A DNA stretch of 5,018 nucleotides from Methanosarcinales archaeon. Lineage in GTDB: Archaea; Halobacteriota; Methanosarcinia; Methanosarcinales; Methanocomedenaceae. Below the pieces are notes generated by a model. It was given only the letters and a program-made list of their open reading frames with translations, ran no database searches and was not told the origin of the DNA. The translations under genes were made by a program, and so were the position numbers. The stretch lies in the NCBI GenBank assembly GCA_013330355.1, contig DUIM01000054.1:1-5018 (forward strand). The letters run 5' to 3'. This document shows, piece after piece, positions 4,673-5,018 of this stretch (its first letter is position 1; each line of letters begins with the position of its first letter).

Positions 4673-5018
4673 ATGAGATTTGACCCTGAAAAAATAAAGC
4701 AGGCTGCTAAAGAGGATTTTGACGCTGCCTGGAACAAAGGAAAAGAGTATATAACACAACCTGCAATCCCGGACCAATATCCCAGGTTCAGGCTGGGTTA
4801 TGGCAAACCCCATCCTATTTACGATACAATACAAAAATTAAGGGAAGCCTATCTCCATCTTGGATTTACGGAATTCGCCAATCCGTTGATCGTGGATGAC
4901 AGGGAGATACACAAACAGTTCGGGTATGAGGCCCTTGCAGTTTTGGACAGGTGTTTCTATCTGGCAGGCTTGCCAAGGCCCAATGTAGGCATCTCGGATG
5001 AGAGGATAGCCAGGGTCA
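4673..5018 (+). CDS. sepS: O-phosphoseryl-tRNA synthetase SepRS, N-terminal part
   Basis: SepRS charges tRNA-Cys with O-phosphoserine, which SepCysS then converts to Cys-tRNA; this is the indirect cysteine route of methanogens and Archaeoglobus. It is a class II synthetase related to the PheRS alpha chain and works as a cytoplasmic tetramer. Only the first 115 residues of about 540 are in the window, and the gene runs off the right edge. Recognisable family segments are MRFDPEKIKQAAKEDFDAAW (1-20), YGKPHPIYDTIQKLREAYL (43-61), the motif 1 region GFTEFANPLIVDD (64-76), and KQFGYEALAVLDRCFYLAGL (81-100) followed by PRPNVGISDE (101-110). Three in-frame ATGs exist (4655, 4664, 4673). I chose the last because known SepRS proteins begin M-(K/R)-F-D-P or similar and because AGGATG lies six bases upstream. 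Confidence 0.95.
   Translation, partial: MRFDPEKIKQAAKEDFDAAWNKGKEYITQPAIPDQYPRFRLGYGKPHPIYDTIQKLREAYLHLGFTEFANPLIVDDREIHKQFGYEALAVLDRCFYLAGLPRPNVGISDERIARV

Overview
The window looks like a piece of a methanogen-type archaeal genome, most likely the Methanosarcinales or an ANME-like relative. The lineage markers are the start of O-phosphoseryl-tRNA synthetase (SepRS, confined to methanogens and close relatives such as Archaeoglobus), TrmY (archaeal tRNA pseudouridine-54 N1-methyltransferase), a CooC-type CODH nickel-maturation ATPase, an archaeal translin/Trax homologue and an archaeal coiled-coil protein of the COG1340 type. TATA-like promoters, GAGGT-type ribosome binding sites and AT-rich spacers fit this. 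The exact genus cannot be fixed from the sequence.

Layout. Bases 3-284 are the C-terminal end of an unrecognised protein. Bases 285-976 form a long AT-rich spacer with no confident gene. It holds a 12-bp imperfect inverted repeat bounding about 139 bp, short direct and inverted repeats, a cluster of hairpins just upstream of the next gene, and a 61-codon open frame on the minus strand. Bases 977-1837 (+) encode a 286-residue coiled-coil protein that ends in a strong intrinsic-terminator-like hairpin. Bases 1855-2463 (-) encode TrmY, convergent with the coiled-coil gene. TrmY is divergent from a + strand run: metallophosphoesterase (2529-3161), CooC-like ATPase (3181-3939), translin/Trax-like RNase candidate (3956-4576) and, after a 96-bp gap with its own candidate promoter, sepS (4673 to beyond the window).

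How the genes fit together. TrmY and SepRS both act on tRNA. The translin homologue keeps all four acidic residues that form the Trax RNase site and may process RNA. CooC serves nickel loading of CO dehydrogenase, and SepRS supplies Cys-tRNA by the indirect route; both are core to C1-metabolising archaea. The phosphoesterase-CooC-translin run is tightly spaced (19 and 16 bp) and probably co-transcribed, although no shared pathway is obvious.

No clearly new system was found. The points most worth a second look are the spacer at 285-976, the shared near-palindromic TATA element between trmY and the phosphoesterase gene, the terminator overlapping the coiled-coil stop codon, and the active-site-intact translin.
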